From an uncultured Muribaculaceae bacterium (GTDB lineage Bacteria > Bacteroidota > Bacteroidia > Bacteroidales > Muribaculaceae), in the NCBI GenBank assembly GCA_910589055.1, contig CAJURN010000003.1:30161-94160 (forward strand): a DNA stretch of 64,000 nt. Reading direction: 5' to 3'. Shown piece after piece: positions 52,665-62,628 of the stretch. The notes under the pieces are model-generated. The model was not told where the DNA came from and did not search any database. It saw nothing but the letters and a program-made list of their open reading frames with translations. Position 1 is the first letter of the stretch, and each line of letters starts with the position of its first letter. The translations under genes were made by a program, and so were the position numbers.

Positions 52665-54035
52665 ATGAAAGAATACACTCCCGAGTATCTCAAGCACATA
52701 CGCCAGATTATCCAGGCCGACGACAAAGAAGAGGCCCGCAAGGAACTCGCCGGGCTTCACCCCGCCGACATCGCAGAGTTGTATCAGAATTTGGAACTTG
52801 ACGAAGCCGAGTACCTGTATAAGTTGCTCGACGAGGAAGCGGCGGCCGATGTGCTCATGGAGCTTGACGAGGACGACCGCCTCAAGCTCATCAGCGCCAT
52901 GCCCGCTGAGGAAATCGCCAAGCAGATCGACCACCTTGACACCGACGATGCCGTTGACCTTATCCAGCAGCTCGACGTGGACGAGCGCGACGAGATTCTC
53001 TCGCACATTGACGACGTGGAGCAGGCCGGTGATATCATCGACCTGCTGAAGTACGACGAGGACACAGCCGGTGGTCTCATGGGTACGGAAATGATTGTCG
53101 TGAATGAGAACTGGTCCATGCCGGAGTGTATCAAGGAAATGCGCATGCAGGCCGAAGATCTCGATGAAATCTACTACGTCTACGTGGTGGACAACGACGA
53201 CAAGCTCCGCGGCGTGTTCCCGCTGAAAAAGATGGTGACGCATCCCTCGGTGTCGAAAATCAAGCATGTGATGGAGGTTGACCCGGTGAGTGTGAAGGCC
53301 GACACGCCTATCGACGAGGTTGCCCTCGACTTCGAGAAGTATGACCTTGTGGCTATGCCCGTTGTCGATTCCATCGGACGCCTTTTGGGACAGATTACCG
53401 TCGACGACGTGATGGACCAGGTTCGCGAGGCAAGCGAACGCGACTATCAGCTCGCATCAGGTCTCTCCACCGACGTTGACGCCGACGACTCCATAATTGC
53501 ACAGACCAAGGCACGTATTCCCTGGCTTCTCATCGGTATCGCCTCGGGTATTCTCGCTTCAATAATCCTTGGAAACTTCGAGAGCCAGCTCCACGCCGTC
53601 ACGGCTCTTGCACTGTTCATTCCCATCATCGGCGGGACGGGCGGTAATGTGGGCGTTCAGGCATCGGCAATCGTGGTGCAGGGTCTTGCCAACGGTTCGC
53701 TCGACATCAAGGAGTTCGCAACGCAGCTCGGAAAGGAATTTCTAATCGGATTGCTGAACGCCACCATAATAGCGGCGGTAATACTTGTGTATAATCTTGT
53801 GATGATGCCCGACGACCTTGCCGTGACAATATCGGTGGCCGTGTCGCTCTTTGTCGTGGTGATGTTTGCAACCTTGCTTGGCACGGTTGTGCCGCTGACG
53901 CTGGAAAAACTTCACATCAACCCGGCTCTCGCAACCGGCCCGTTCATTCAGATATCAAACGACATCGTGGGGCTTATCATCTACGTGAACATTTCCACGA
54001 TGTTTCTCAATCTTCTCAGCCCCGGAACTTTATAG
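52665..54035 (+). CDS. mgtE: MgtE magnesium transporter
   Basis: 456 residues. N-terminal superhelical domain rich in Asp/Glu (LHPADIAELYQNLELDEAEYL), two CBS domains (about 140-260, GLMGTEMIVVNENWSM, VDPVSVKADTPIDEV, GQITVDDVMD) and a five-helix C-terminal pore with GGTGGNVGVQASAIVVQGLA. The cytosolic acidic domains sense Mg2+ and close the channel. Follows rsmA, a common arrangement in Bacteroidetes. Ends 6 bp into the convergent gene. Confidence 0.96.
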   Translation: MKEYTPEYLKHIRQIIQADDKEEARKELAGLHPADIAELYQNLELDEAEYLYKLLDEEAAADVLMELDEDDRLKLISAMPAEEIAKQIDHLDTDDAVDLIQQLDVDERDEILSHIDDVEQAGDIIDLLKYDEDTAGGLMGTEMIVVNENWSMPECIKEMRMQAEDLDEIYYVYVVDNDDKLRGVFPLKKMVTHPSVSKIKHVMEVDPVSVKADTPIDEVALDFEKYDLVAMPVVDSIGRLLGQITVDDVMDQVREASERDYQLASGLSTDVDADDSIIAQTKARIPWLLIGIASGILASIILGNFESQLHAVTALALFIPIIGGTGGNVGVQASAIVVQGLANGSLDIKEFATQLGKEFLIGLLNATIIAAVILVYNLVMMPDDLAVTISVAVSLFVVVMFATLLGTVVPLTLEKLHINPALATGPFIQISNDIVGLIIYVNISTMFLNLLSPGTL

Positions 54036-54530
54036 CAGCTTTCGGGTCAGGGAATTGCCGGGACGCATGTTCAGGCTCAGAGCGGCATTGCGTCCTGTGG
54101 CTTCGCTGCGGTAGAGGATGTGATAGCGCTCCTGTCCGAAACAATCGGCCACTGCGGTGGCAGACTTCGCAACAGGGTCGCCGGAATAACCGGGTGTGAG
54201 ACGTTCCTCAACGGTTACATCGAATCCCGAAATCTTCACGGCGATGCTGTATGCCCCCGATTCGGTAACTCCTTCAAGGGCAGTGCGCAGGAAGGTCACG
54301 CTTCCGTCGCTGTTGCAGGATACGGTGATTTCGGGCTCGGCATGTACTGCTCCCGCAGGATTGCAGTCGAGATTTCCAGCATAGAGAAAGGTACGGACGG
54401 CGCCCTTGCGCGCAGGCATGGCACATGCTGCCACAATTGCGGCGGCGATGACACTGAGGAATACATAAAATTCCACAGTCTGAAATATTCCGGCTGTTAT
54501 CATAGTGTAAAGATAGTCATAAAAACTCAT
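54030..54530 (-). CDS. Membrane-anchored protein of unknown function
   Basis: 166 residues from the first start. One N-terminal membrane helix (TVEFYVFLSVIAAAIVAACAM), then a small beta-rich domain (YSIAVKISGFDVTVEERLTPG, GQERYHILYRSEATGRNAAL). No recognised family. An internal ATG at 54503 is preceded by TATCTTTA and four bases, a promoter-like arrangement seen at two other genes here, so the true protein may begin there and lack nine residues. Divergent from comF with only 19 bp between. Confidence 0.7.
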   Translation of the reverse strand: MSFYDYLYTMITAGIFQTVEFYVFLSVIAAAIVAACAMPARKGAVRTFLYAGNLDCNPAGAVHAEPEITVSCNSDGSVTFLRTALEGVTESGAYSIAVKISGFDVTVEERLTPGYSGDPVAKSATAVADCFGQERYHILYRSEATGRNAALSLNMRPGNSLTRKLL

Positions 54531-54549
54531 ACCCGACGGGACTTAGGCG

Positions 54550-55269
54550 ATGGAAATTGTCAAAATAATAAAAATGCTGCTTAATGGCGCCATTTCCGCA
54601 GGCGTTCCGCCACGCTGTCTCGTATGTGGCCGCGAACTGACGCTTCAGGAGCGTTTTGTATGTCTTCATTGCCTGTTGGCTCTCCCGAAAACAAGGATGT
54701 ACTACGTCAATGGCGACAATTCCGACTTGCTCGACCGTCTGGTGGGCGTCCCGATGCCACGGCATGCAGCCTCGTGGTTCTTCTACGACCGCGATTCAAA
54801 GTATGCCTCGATAATCCGCGACGCCAAGTATAACGACCGGCCCGACCTTATGCGTCATCTCGGACGTTGCTTCGCCGAGGATGCCGTGCGCTCCGATGCT
54901 TTCAGCGGAGTGGATGTGCTCATCCCCGTGCCGATGTACGGGCGTAAGGAGATTCGCCGCGGATTCAACCAAAGCGAATACGTCGCGCGTGGAATTTCCG
55001 ATGTCACCGGTATCCCTGTTGGCGACAACCTTGAGGCCGTCCGGGGACATTCCTCACAGACAAGGCGCTCAGCCTCGGAGCGCCGCCGCAATATCGCCGG
55101 GAGTTTTCGCGTTGAGTCTCCCGCCGAACTCGATGGCCTGCATGTAGCCATCGTTGACGACGTTATAACCTCCGGAGCCACCATCGAGGAATGTATCCGC
55201 ACACTCGTCGCCCAAGCCCCGGGCGTCTCCGCCTTCAGTATCTACTCCCTCGGCCTCGCCCGCCACTAA
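54550..55269 (+). CDS. comF: ComF-family phosphoribosyltransferase
   Basis: 239 residues. N-terminal zinc-finger-like CLVCGREL and CLHCLLALP, then a type I phosphoribosyltransferase fold with VLIPVPMYGRKEIRRGFNQSE and the PRPP loop VAIVDDVITSGATIEEC. ComF proteins act in DNA uptake or nucleotide salvage; the role in non-competent Bacteroidales is unknown. Fourteen bases before the first membrane protein of the tandem pair. Confidence 0.92.
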   Translation: MEIVKIIKMLLNGAISAGVPPRCLVCGRELTLQERFVCLHCLLALPKTRMYYVNGDNSDLLDRLVGVPMPRHAASWFFYDRDSKYASIIRDAKYNDRPDLMRHLGRCFAEDAVRSDAFSGVDVLIPVPMYGRKEIRRGFNQSEYVARGISDVTGIPVGDNLEAVRGHSSQTRRSASERRRNIAGSFRVESPAELDGLHVAIVDDVITSGATIEECIRTLVAQAPGVSAFSIYSLGLARH

Positions 55270-55283
55270 ACACTCCCCAAACT

Positions 55284-56840
55284 ATGCCCTCCACCTCACG
55301 AAACTTTGTATTTAGAAAATATATGACTCCGGCAGTCGTAATATCTTTCGGCGTGTCATTGATGCTGTGGGCAGGATATTATTATTTCCCGTGGGTAGCA
55401 GATGACCTTTATTACAGGATGCGTTTCCGCGATTATTTTATTAATGGAGGGGATATTGATTGGGCGCAGGTATGGGAAGCCATGAAGTGGCGCCACTTCA
55501 ATGATAACAGTCGTTTGGCATCGTTTGCCATGCTGTGCCTTCAGTTTCTGCCAAAGATGTTGACATCATTTCTTTCTGGTGTGGCATCTTATTTAAGCAT
55601 CTTGTTTGCCGCCAGACTGTCGGGCGTGGACAAATCCGTGTCTAAAAGCCTGCTTGTAGCTTTATTGTTTGTTGTCGCCATGCCGTGGGTCGACCAAATG
55701 TATGTCCTTCCGTTTCAGATGGCATACCTGTGGGGAGGGGCGTTCGGGCTGGTTTTCACCTATGTGATTCTTGAGAATAGGACACATGTGTGTAAGATAT
55801 TCTTATTTGCGATCTTTCTCGGAGTCTGGCAGGAGGCGATTGGATTTCCTGCGTTTGTTGCAGTTGTTGCGATGTATGTTTTCTATCCGAAATACCGCGA
55901 CAGGCGTACACTTGCAGCTATTGCAGGACTTCTTGCAGGCCTTGCATGGCTATATCTTTCGCCCGGAGGTCAGTCCTATCGCAGTCAGCCTTCGCCTCCG
56001 TTTTCATTCCGCTTTGATATACTTGCCGTCTTTGCAGTTCCTACGGTCATCTTCCTCATTTTTTGTTTGACGGGGCTTTTTGTATTATGGCGCAAACGCC
56101 GTATGCGTTCGGTGGATTTGTCGGTATATGTTTTTCTGTTGATTGCTTCGCTGACATCTGTGGCTGTAATGCTTGCTTCCTGTTTCGGCCCGAGAGTAGG
56201 GTGGTTCGGTGTGCTTACGGCTGTTGTAGGTCTTGTCAAAATGCTTGATGACTGCTTCCGATGCAGATTGTCAAAAGCTGTCAGGAATGTACTTTCCGGG
56301 TGTGCCGTAATCTTTATTTTCGGGCATCTTGCATTTGTGGATTTGACGAGTTACAGAAATAAATTGATGTATGACTCTGTGGTTCAGTCCTTCCGTGCAT
56401 ATCCTGAAAAAGCAATATATGTCCCGATGGAGATGCGGAATGAAGCACCGTTGATGGCGTTGCAGAAGCCGTATTTCGGGTTATTCACAAAATGGCATAC
56501 GGCGGTGATTGTGTCGGCTTTTCATGCTCCTGCGGGACACGAATCTGATGTGATGAAAGTCCTTCCGGCCCGTCTAGAGGATTTTTCTCCTGAAAGAGCC
56601 CGGAAATTGGCCGGAGACAATGGTTTCTATTCATATAAGAATCTTGTGGTAGGGCCGTATGCAGGCGCGAGTCCGGCATCGTTTAAGATGAAAGTCGGCT
56701 CACAGACGAAGGATATTTATTATGTTCCGTTCCAAACAGTTGATTCTCTGTCATTCGGATGGTATGTACCCAATGCAAGCACTTTGGAGTCGCTGTTCCA
56801 TCCGATACCTGAATCAATGGAATTTATTTCAGGCCAATGA
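55284..56840 (+). CDS. Polytopic membrane protein, first of a tandem paralogue pair
   Basis: 518 residues with about 11 hydrophobic segments and a 150-residue C-terminal soluble domain. Shared motifs with the next gene: PW(V/I)(A/S)DD in the first outer loop, W(K/R)..NDN.R(L/F)A, AMPW.D..YV..FQ..YLW.GA, WQE..GFPA, YRDRRT and GPRVGW. An acidic pair in the first loop plus WQE resembles GT-C-type glycosyltransferases and DUF6056-like proteins, so a role in envelope glycan assembly is possible. The ATG at 55284 gives a plausible cytoplasmic start. Overlaps the paralogue by 4 bp (ATGA). Confidence 0.8.
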   Translation: MPSTSRNFVFRKYMTPAVVISFGVSLMLWAGYYYFPWVADDLYYRMRFRDYFINGGDIDWAQVWEAMKWRHFNDNSRLASFAMLCLQFLPKMLTSFLSGVASYLSILFAARLSGVDKSVSKSLLVALLFVVAMPWVDQMYVLPFQMAYLWGGAFGLVFTYVILENRTHVCKIFLFAIFLGVWQEAIGFPAFVAVVAMYVFYPKYRDRRTLAAIAGLLAGLAWLYLSPGGQSYRSQPSPPFSFRFDILAVFAVPTVIFLIFCLTGLFVLWRKRRMRSVDLSVYVFLLIASLTSVAVMLASCFGPRVGWFGVLTAVVGLVKMLDDCFRCRLSKAVRNVLSGCAVIFIFGHLAFVDLTSYRNKLMYDSVVQSFRAYPEKAIYVPMEMRNEAPLMALQKPYFGLFTKWHTAVIVSAFHAPAGHESDVMKVLPARLEDFSPERARKLAGDNGFYSYKNLVVGPYAGASPASFKMKVGSQTKDIYYVPFQTVDSLSFGWYVPNASTLESLFHPIPESMEFISGQ

Positions 56841-58408
56841 AAGTGTTTAATAAGGTAAGTCCTGCGTGTTTAGCGTTGCTGACAGTCTCAGTGCTGTTGG
56901 CAACTGGGTTCTATGTATTTCCCTGGATTTCAGATGACATCAATTTCAGAATCCTTTTCAGGGAATACTTCGCCGGTGAAAAGCCTATGACGCTTTCGTG
57001 GGTATGGGAGCATATATGCTGGCGCTATCTCAACGACAACGGACGGTTTGCCAATGTGGCTATGGTGGTGGGAATCACCGGCCCTGACTGGCTTCTAAAA
57101 ACAGGCTCGTTGATTGCCGCCTTTGTGTCGTTGCTCTACGGCTTGAAAATTGCCGGATGCGAACGGTCGTTCAATGCTGCGGCACTCTTCGCGTTTGGAT
57201 TCATCGTTGCGATGCCTTGGCAGGATTCGTTATATGTGACCGATTTCCAGCTCAATTATCTGTGGAGCGGAGCCTTAATGCTTGTGTTCTTGTACATGTT
57301 CCTGTTTCGTCGTGGCAATATTATGGCATTTTCTGCTATGGGGCTGTTGCTCGGTTTGTGGCAGGAATCCTGCGGCTTCCCCGCTTTAATAGCGGTAGCT
57401 GTTATAGGCACATTCTTCCGGCCTTACCGCGACAGGCGTACATTTTTGGCTGTCGCGGCCTTGATTGCCGGGCTTTGTTGGCTGTATTTCTCTCCGGGGG
57501 CGATGCGTTACCGGACATCCGCGCCTGCATCGTTCAGTTTCAGGATTAATATACTTGCAGTCTACGCCGTGCCTCCAATGCTGTTTTGGATTTGGGCTGT
57601 ATTTAACCTGCTTAAAGGACGTTTTACCCGCATGTCCGAGCAAAAGCAAGCCGGACTTGTTGCTATGATTGCAGTGTCGGTGGTTTCCACCGGCCTGATG
57701 TTTTATTCCTGTATGGGACCACGCGTGGGATGGGCTGCTGTCCTGACATCCTTGGTCGGCATGCTCAGTCTTTTTCATCAATCCCGCATACTTGCTTTAT
57801 TCACTCGAAAATCGCGAAGAATACTTGCATGGATATTGTTCGGTTTTACAGTGCTGCATCTGGGGATCGTTGATGTGTACTCGTTTAAAGAAGGTCGCAC
57901 GTACCGTAATATTATTGAGGAGTATATGTCCGACCCCGACAAGATACAGTTTGCCGACCTTTTGCTACGCGAGGAACTGCCGCTTTATTGTCTACAGAAG
58001 CCGCATCTCGGTGCGTTCTCGCATTGGGCCAACATCAATATCCAGTCATATTTCTATCGCGCCGACGGCACACGAATACGTGTGGTTCCGCAGCGATTGC
58101 GAGATTTCGATAAGGCTGCAGCCCGGCTCATAGACGGCTCCGGTGATTTCTATGAGTGGAAAGGACTTGTTGTAGGTCCTGTGCTGTACGATAATCCTTC
58201 GGTGGCAAGAAATATCCATGCAGATTATGGGCGTGGATTACATCAGGTGGATTTTTTCACGACAACCTTCCCCGACAGTGCAGGTGTGATGTATGCGTGG
58301 TATTATCCTGATGCCTCGACATTGGAAACTTTATTCTGTCCGGTTCCTCGGGAAATGGTTCTGTGTCACTCGGAGGGGGTGACGGAGACGGTGGCGGAGG
58401 AGGATTGA
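56837..58408 (+). CDS. Polytopic membrane protein, second of a tandem paralogue pair
   Basis: 523 residues with the same layout and motifs as the preceding gene (FPWISDDINFR, YLNDNGRFANVA, LWQESCGFPA, YRDRRTFLA, MGPRVGW), but clearly diverged, so the duplication is not recent. Possible GT-C-like membrane glycosyltransferase; unproven. Its last 43 bases overlap the convergent sbcC gene, so the two C-termini (HSEGVTETVAEED here) are coded by the same DNA on opposite strands. Confidence 0.8.
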   Translation: MKVFNKVSPACLALLTVSVLLATGFYVFPWISDDINFRILFREYFAGEKPMTLSWVWEHICWRYLNDNGRFANVAMVVGITGPDWLLKTGSLIAAFVSLLYGLKIAGCERSFNAAALFAFGFIVAMPWQDSLYVTDFQLNYLWSGALMLVFLYMFLFRRGNIMAFSAMGLLLGLWQESCGFPALIAVAVIGTFFRPYRDRRTFLAVAALIAGLCWLYFSPGAMRYRTSAPASFSFRINILAVYAVPPMLFWIWAVFNLLKGRFTRMSEQKQAGLVAMIAVSVVSTGLMFYSCMGPRVGWAAVLTSLVGMLSLFHQSRILALFTRKSRRILAWILFGFTVLHLGIVDVYSFKEGRTYRNIIEEYMSDPDKIQFADLLLREELPLYCLQKPHLGAFSHWANINIQSYFYRADGTRIRVVPQRLRDFDKAAARLIDGSGDFYEWKGLVVGPVLYDNPSVARNIHADYGRGLHQVDFFTTTFPDSAGVMYAWYYPDASTLETLFCPVPREMVLCHSEGVTETVAEED

Positions 58409-61400
58409 GGGGGGCGGGTGACGCGGATTTGGACGGGGATGCGCTCGCGGAGTTCTTCGACGTGGCTTATAATGCCTACGCGTCGCCCTCCGCGGCGGTG
58501 GAGACTTCTGAGGGTCTCGACGGCATCGGAAAGCGGTTCGCCGCTGAGGGTGCCGAATCCTTCGTCGATGAAAAGGGTATCCACGGCGAGTCTCGAACCA
58601 ATATCGGCAAGTGCGAGAGCCAGCGAGAGCGACACCAAAAAACTCTCTCCGCCTGATATGTTGCTTGCCGGACGTGCCGCGAAGCCCTGGTAAGAATCCT
58701 CAACCATGATTACGAATGTGCCCGGAACCCCACGCAGGCGGTATCGGGGCATGAGTGTGGACATATAGCGGTTGGCGCTGTGGATGAGGTTGGCAAGAAG
58801 GTAGCTTTGTGCGATGGAGCGGAATGTCTTGCCTGTGGCGTCGCCGAAAATATTGCATAGACGTTGCCATTTGGAATTTTCCTCGCGCAGTGGAGCTATC
58901 GCCGCTTCCGACTTGGCACGTCGGGCGATGGCGCTTTCATTCTCGGCTATGCGGCTGTTGGCCGAACCGATTTTCTGCTCACATACTTTTATTTCGGCGT
59001 CGATGCTTTCAATCATCTGCCGCAGGTCGGTCTCGGAATATTCCTCACATTCGGTGGGACGGTCGGGAATGGATTCGGAAAGCTGGGCGCGACGTCCTGC
59101 GAGAGAACGCACCTCGCCCACGAGACGGTCGGCCTCCGCGGAGGCATTTTCAAGTTTTTTACCCTCCGGAGCTTCGGGCTGTATAAAATCGTCGGGCATC
59201 GTAGCAGCCACATCAGCCAAATCCTTTTCAATTGCTGCCGACGCCGTGGATTGCAGTTCAATTTCGTGGGATAGAGCGGCTAAGGCGTCTCGCAGTGCGT
59301 AGAACTCCGCGGCTTTCTCAGTAAGAACCTGTGCTGCCTGAGCAGAGCAGGGAACAAGACCCTCAGGAAGTGGGAAACCTTTAAGTCGCCGCTCCACCTC
59401 GTTGCGTCCTGCAGCGGCTGATTCCGTAGATGCAATTATGAGAGCCTTAGACGAAGTAATCTGTTTTTCAGTATCCTCCAGTCCTGCGATAAGGGTGTCC
59501 AAAGCGTTGCGGAGATTGTCGAGATTCTTGTTTGCGGCGGCAATGCGCTTCGATATTTCGCCAATCTCTTTTTCAACTTTTTCACCCTCCTTGAGTGCAG
59601 TTTCAAGATTTTCGGAGGAACGGGCTAACTGTTCAATCCCCTCTGCTGCGGCCGAGGCTATCTCCGTGGGCTCTTTGGATGCGATTCCCGCCTGAGACGC
59701 CTGTGTGAGCATTACTGAAAGGCTTGCTTCGGCCTTCTTATATGCTCCGGCGAGAGTACGTGTGTCCGATTCAGTCTGCTTCTCGAGCACGGAAATGCGG
59801 GTGCGGCTCTCTGATATGGCGTTGCGACATTCGTCCATCTTGCTGTCAATCTCGGCAACGGCATCCCTGAGCGGAATGACAGCCTCGCGCATTATTTCCT
59901 CTTCCGGAGGAAAGGCGTTTTCAATTTTGCGTCGGCACACGGGGCATGTATCTCCCGGCACAAGTGAACTGCGCATGGCGCAGGCCCAGCCGTCGACCGA
60001 AGCCTTCGCTTTTTCAAAATTCTTGTGCAGGCTGTCCCTGAGCGGAGTAAGGGTTTTCTCGCTTCTGAGTGCCGCTTCAAGAGCAGCTCTGGCTTTCCCG
60101 AGGGATTCTTTGTTGGCGGCAAGCATTTTCTCAGCCTCAGCCTGTGCTGCGAGGTCGGTGAGGTGACGTTCCGAGCAGGCAACAATGGTTTCGAGAAATG
60201 CTTTTGAGCGAATGTTGGCGGCAATTCCGGCGCGGACCTTCGGCAGTGCCGTGTATGCAGGGGATGTCGACAGCAGTTCGAGTTCGGCTGTAAGCTCCCT
60301 CGAAACTTTTGTTGCGTCGGCAACGAGCGCGCGCTGCCCCGCGATGTCTTTGACGCGGTTTTCCCGGAGTTTCTCGAGTCGGGAAATCCGGGCTTCCAAA
60401 TCGGTTACGCGCTTTTCAGCCGCAGCGACGTCGGAAATCAGCTGGCATGTGTGCTCCCGACCCTCGAAGACTTCCTCATGCTCCCGACGGCGTTCAAGTT
60501 CGGCCTCGTCCGCGGCTTGTTTGGTTTTGAGTTCATTAAGATGGCTGAGCGAGAACGCGAGATGCGATGCAAGTCCTTCATAAACAGGTTTCAGCCCCTG
60601 TACGTGTCGCCCTATGTCTTCGAGGGCGGCCTTACGTTTGCTCTCGGCAGCAAGCCAATCAGCAGCCGCACGCAGATGTTCGCGGCGCTTCGTGAGTTCC
60701 GAAGAGCGTGCGGCGCTTTCCTTTGCCGCCGATTCAAGTTCTGCCACTTGGTCGGGACTGAGCACCGGAATGTTCTCAATGCCTGCCATCGCCATGTGGA
60801 GGGCGTTTTCCTTTTCGCTTGCAATACGATATATCGCCGCACCGATGCGTGAATAGCGGTCGACGCCGCTTATCTTCTCCAATATTGCAGCCTTGTCGGC
60901 ATCGGAGCTGTTGAGAAAACGAGAAAATTCGCCCTGCGCGAGTATCGTGGTGCGGGAAAACTCATCGAAATCAAGTCCTACGGCGAGCTTTATCTCCTTT
61001 TCAATGAGCGAGTCACCCTTGATTAAGTACGGCTCTTTGCCGGGTTGAAGTTTGGTGAGAGTCCACAGTTTCGCCTGCAATTTTCCTGAAACCTTCTTTC
61101 CGGCACGGTGGCGCGACCATTCGGCTATGTAATCCACATCGTTAGTCCCGGTGAAGCTCAGCCGGACACGCGTGAGTGCTGTTCCGCGGCGCATGAGTTG
61201 AGCCGTGTCGCGCAGACGTACCTGCGAATCCCCCGCATCGGCGAGCACACCCTCCATGCGCACGTTTTTGAGTCGTGGGGTAGTGCCGTATAAAGCCAGG
61301 GATATGGCATCGAGCAGAGTTGTCTTGCCTGAGCCTGTATCGCCGGAGATAAGGAACACATCGCATCCGCTGAGTGGTGCTTGGGAAAAATCCACCACGG

Positions 61401-61449
61401 CGTCTTCGATGGATGCAAGGTTATGTATTTCAAGAGTTTTGAGCTTCAT
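58366..61449 (-). CDS. sbcC: Exonuclease subunit SbcC (Rad50-like)
   Basis: 1027 residues. Walker A GDTGSGKTTLLDAISLALYG (near residue 35), a long coiled coil with a central zinc hook (PGDTCPVCRRKIENAFPP), and the C-terminal signature NISGGESFLVSLSLALALAD and Walker B TLFIDEGFGTLSG. With SbcD it cleaves hairpins and blocked DNA ends. Its start overlaps the sbcD stop by 20 bp, so the subunits are coupled. Confidence 0.95.
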   Translation of the reverse strand: MKLKTLEIHNLASIEDAVVDFSQAPLSGCDVFLISGDTGSGKTTLLDAISLALYGTTPRLKNVRMEGVLADAGDSQVRLRDTAQLMRRGTALTRVRLSFTGTNDVDYIAEWSRHRAGKKVSGKLQAKLWTLTKLQPGKEPYLIKGDSLIEKEIKLAVGLDFDEFSRTTILAQGEFSRFLNSSDADKAAILEKISGVDRYSRIGAAIYRIASEKENALHMAMAGIENIPVLSPDQVAELESAAKESAARSSELTKRREHLRAAADWLAAESKRKAALEDIGRHVQGLKPVYEGLASHLAFSLSHLNELKTKQAADEAELERRREHEEVFEGREHTCQLISDVAAAEKRVTDLEARISRLEKLRENRVKDIAGQRALVADATKVSRELTAELELLSTSPAYTALPKVRAGIAANIRSKAFLETIVACSERHLTDLAAQAEAEKMLAANKESLGKARAALEAALRSEKTLTPLRDSLHKNFEKAKASVDGWACAMRSSLVPGDTCPVCRRKIENAFPPEEEIMREAVIPLRDAVAEIDSKMDECRNAISESRTRISVLEKQTESDTRTLAGAYKKAEASLSVMLTQASQAGIASKEPTEIASAAAEGIEQLARSSENLETALKEGEKVEKEIGEISKRIAAANKNLDNLRNALDTLIAGLEDTEKQITSSKALIIASTESAAAGRNEVERRLKGFPLPEGLVPCSAQAAQVLTEKAAEFYALRDALAALSHEIELQSTASAAIEKDLADVAATMPDDFIQPEAPEGKKLENASAEADRLVGEVRSLAGRRAQLSESIPDRPTECEEYSETDLRQMIESIDAEIKVCEQKIGSANSRIAENESAIARRAKSEAAIAPLREENSKWQRLCNIFGDATGKTFRSIAQSYLLANLIHSANRYMSTLMPRYRLRGVPGTFVIMVEDSYQGFAARPASNISGGESFLVSLSLALALADIGSRLAVDTLFIDEGFGTLSGEPLSDAVETLRSLHRRGGRRVGIISHVEELRERIPVQIRVTRPPQSSSATVSVTPSE

Positions 61450-62623
61450 TGTCGATTGATTCTACTGCTTCGGAAAATAAGGTGCGGAGGTCGTCGGGAA
61501 AATCTATGCCTGCGTCGGATGTGTAGCGCTCGGCAAGTTCGAGCGGCGAAAGAGCCTGAAATTCGGCCAATGTGTAGCTGCGCGAGCTTTCACCGGTCGT
61601 GGAAGCTGCCTTGCGTCGGGCATTTATTCGGCAGAAGCGGCAGGCTTTGCCTTCGAGCGCGGAGGCGATTGCCGCATTTGCCTCGGCAGGAAGGAAGTCG
61701 TCGATTTCAACGTTCAGGCGCAGGTAACAGGGCAGGTCGGAGGGAAAATCCTTGAGCATCCGCAGGCCTTCATCCCAATCGGTGAAGCCATCGGCGGGCA
61801 CGCTAACGGGCGGACATAAATCGTTTACGGCCACTTCCTCGACAAGCGGATTCTCTCCGGGCGTCAGAGTCACGATGCTCACCGAGTGGGAGAAATCCTC
61901 GTCGAAACTCACTGCAAGCGGAGTGCCGCAATATCTTGCTCCAGGAGTGTGCTTGCGAAGCGTGTGCGGAACATGGATGTGGCCCAAAGCGAGATAGTCG
62001 AAGCCGGAGCCGAAAGCGCTCAGTGCCACCGAGTCGATTCCGCCGACGGTTTTCTCCGACGCGCCTTCATGGCCTGAGAAGCGGCAACCGCTCACGGTGG
62101 TATGAGCCGACAGCACCACCGGCAAGCCATCGGGATTTCGGCTTTCGACGCGCTGCAGCAGCCTTGTGTATAGGTCGTCGGGCATGTTGCGCTCATGCAC
62201 GTAAGGCACGGCGGCTATGAAGCCACGCCCCTTTACCTCCGTGATAAGGCGGTCGAGAGCCGAGTCGTCAGTGTCCGCGGAGGAGAGACAGGGTAGAGTG
62301 CCGATGACGTTTATTCCAAGCTCGCGCCAGGGTGCGGAATAAACCTCGTGGCGCGAGGCGCTGTCATGGTTTCCGGCAGTAATCACGATGGCAGCCTCCG
62401 GACATTTGTGGCGAAGATTCAGCAGAGCATCGGCGAGCACGCGTTGCGCCGCCGCCCCCGGCGTTGGGTTGTGGAACACGTCGCCGGAAACGATTATGGC
62501 ATCCACATCGTTGTTCCGGGCTATATCCGCGATTTGGCTCAAAGCATTTTCCTGCTCGGGCAGGCGGTCGTAGCCATAGAAATTAAGTCCGATGTGCCAA
62601 TCGGAGGTATGGAGGATTTTCAT
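61430..62623 (-). CDS. sbcD: Exonuclease subunit SbcD (Mre11-like)
   Basis: 397 residues. Calcineurin-like phosphoesterase motifs: KILHTSDWHIGLNFYGYDR, AIIVSGDVFHN, VITAGNHDSASRHEV and the metal-binding LGHIHVPH. Nuclease partner of SbcC for double-strand break processing. A -7 box TATCTTTG ends five bases before the ATG, so the mRNA appears leaderless. Confidence 0.95.
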   Translation of the reverse strand: MKILHTSDWHIGLNFYGYDRLPEQENALSQIADIARNNDVDAIIVSGDVFHNPTPGAAAQRVLADALLNLRHKCPEAAIVITAGNHDSASRHEVYSAPWRELGINVIGTLPCLSSADTDDSALDRLITEVKGRGFIAAVPYVHERNMPDDLYTRLLQRVESRNPDGLPVVLSAHTTVSGCRFSGHEGASEKTVGGIDSVALSAFGSGFDYLALGHIHVPHTLRKHTPGARYCGTPLAVSFDEDFSHSVSIVTLTPGENPLVEEVAVNDLCPPVSVPADGFTDWDEGLRMLKDFPSDLPCYLRLNVEIDDFLPAEANAAIASALEGKACRFCRINARRKAASTTGESSRSYTLAEFQALSPLELAERYTSDAGIDFPDDLRTLFSEAVESIDNEAQNS

Positions 62624-62628
62624 AAGGG

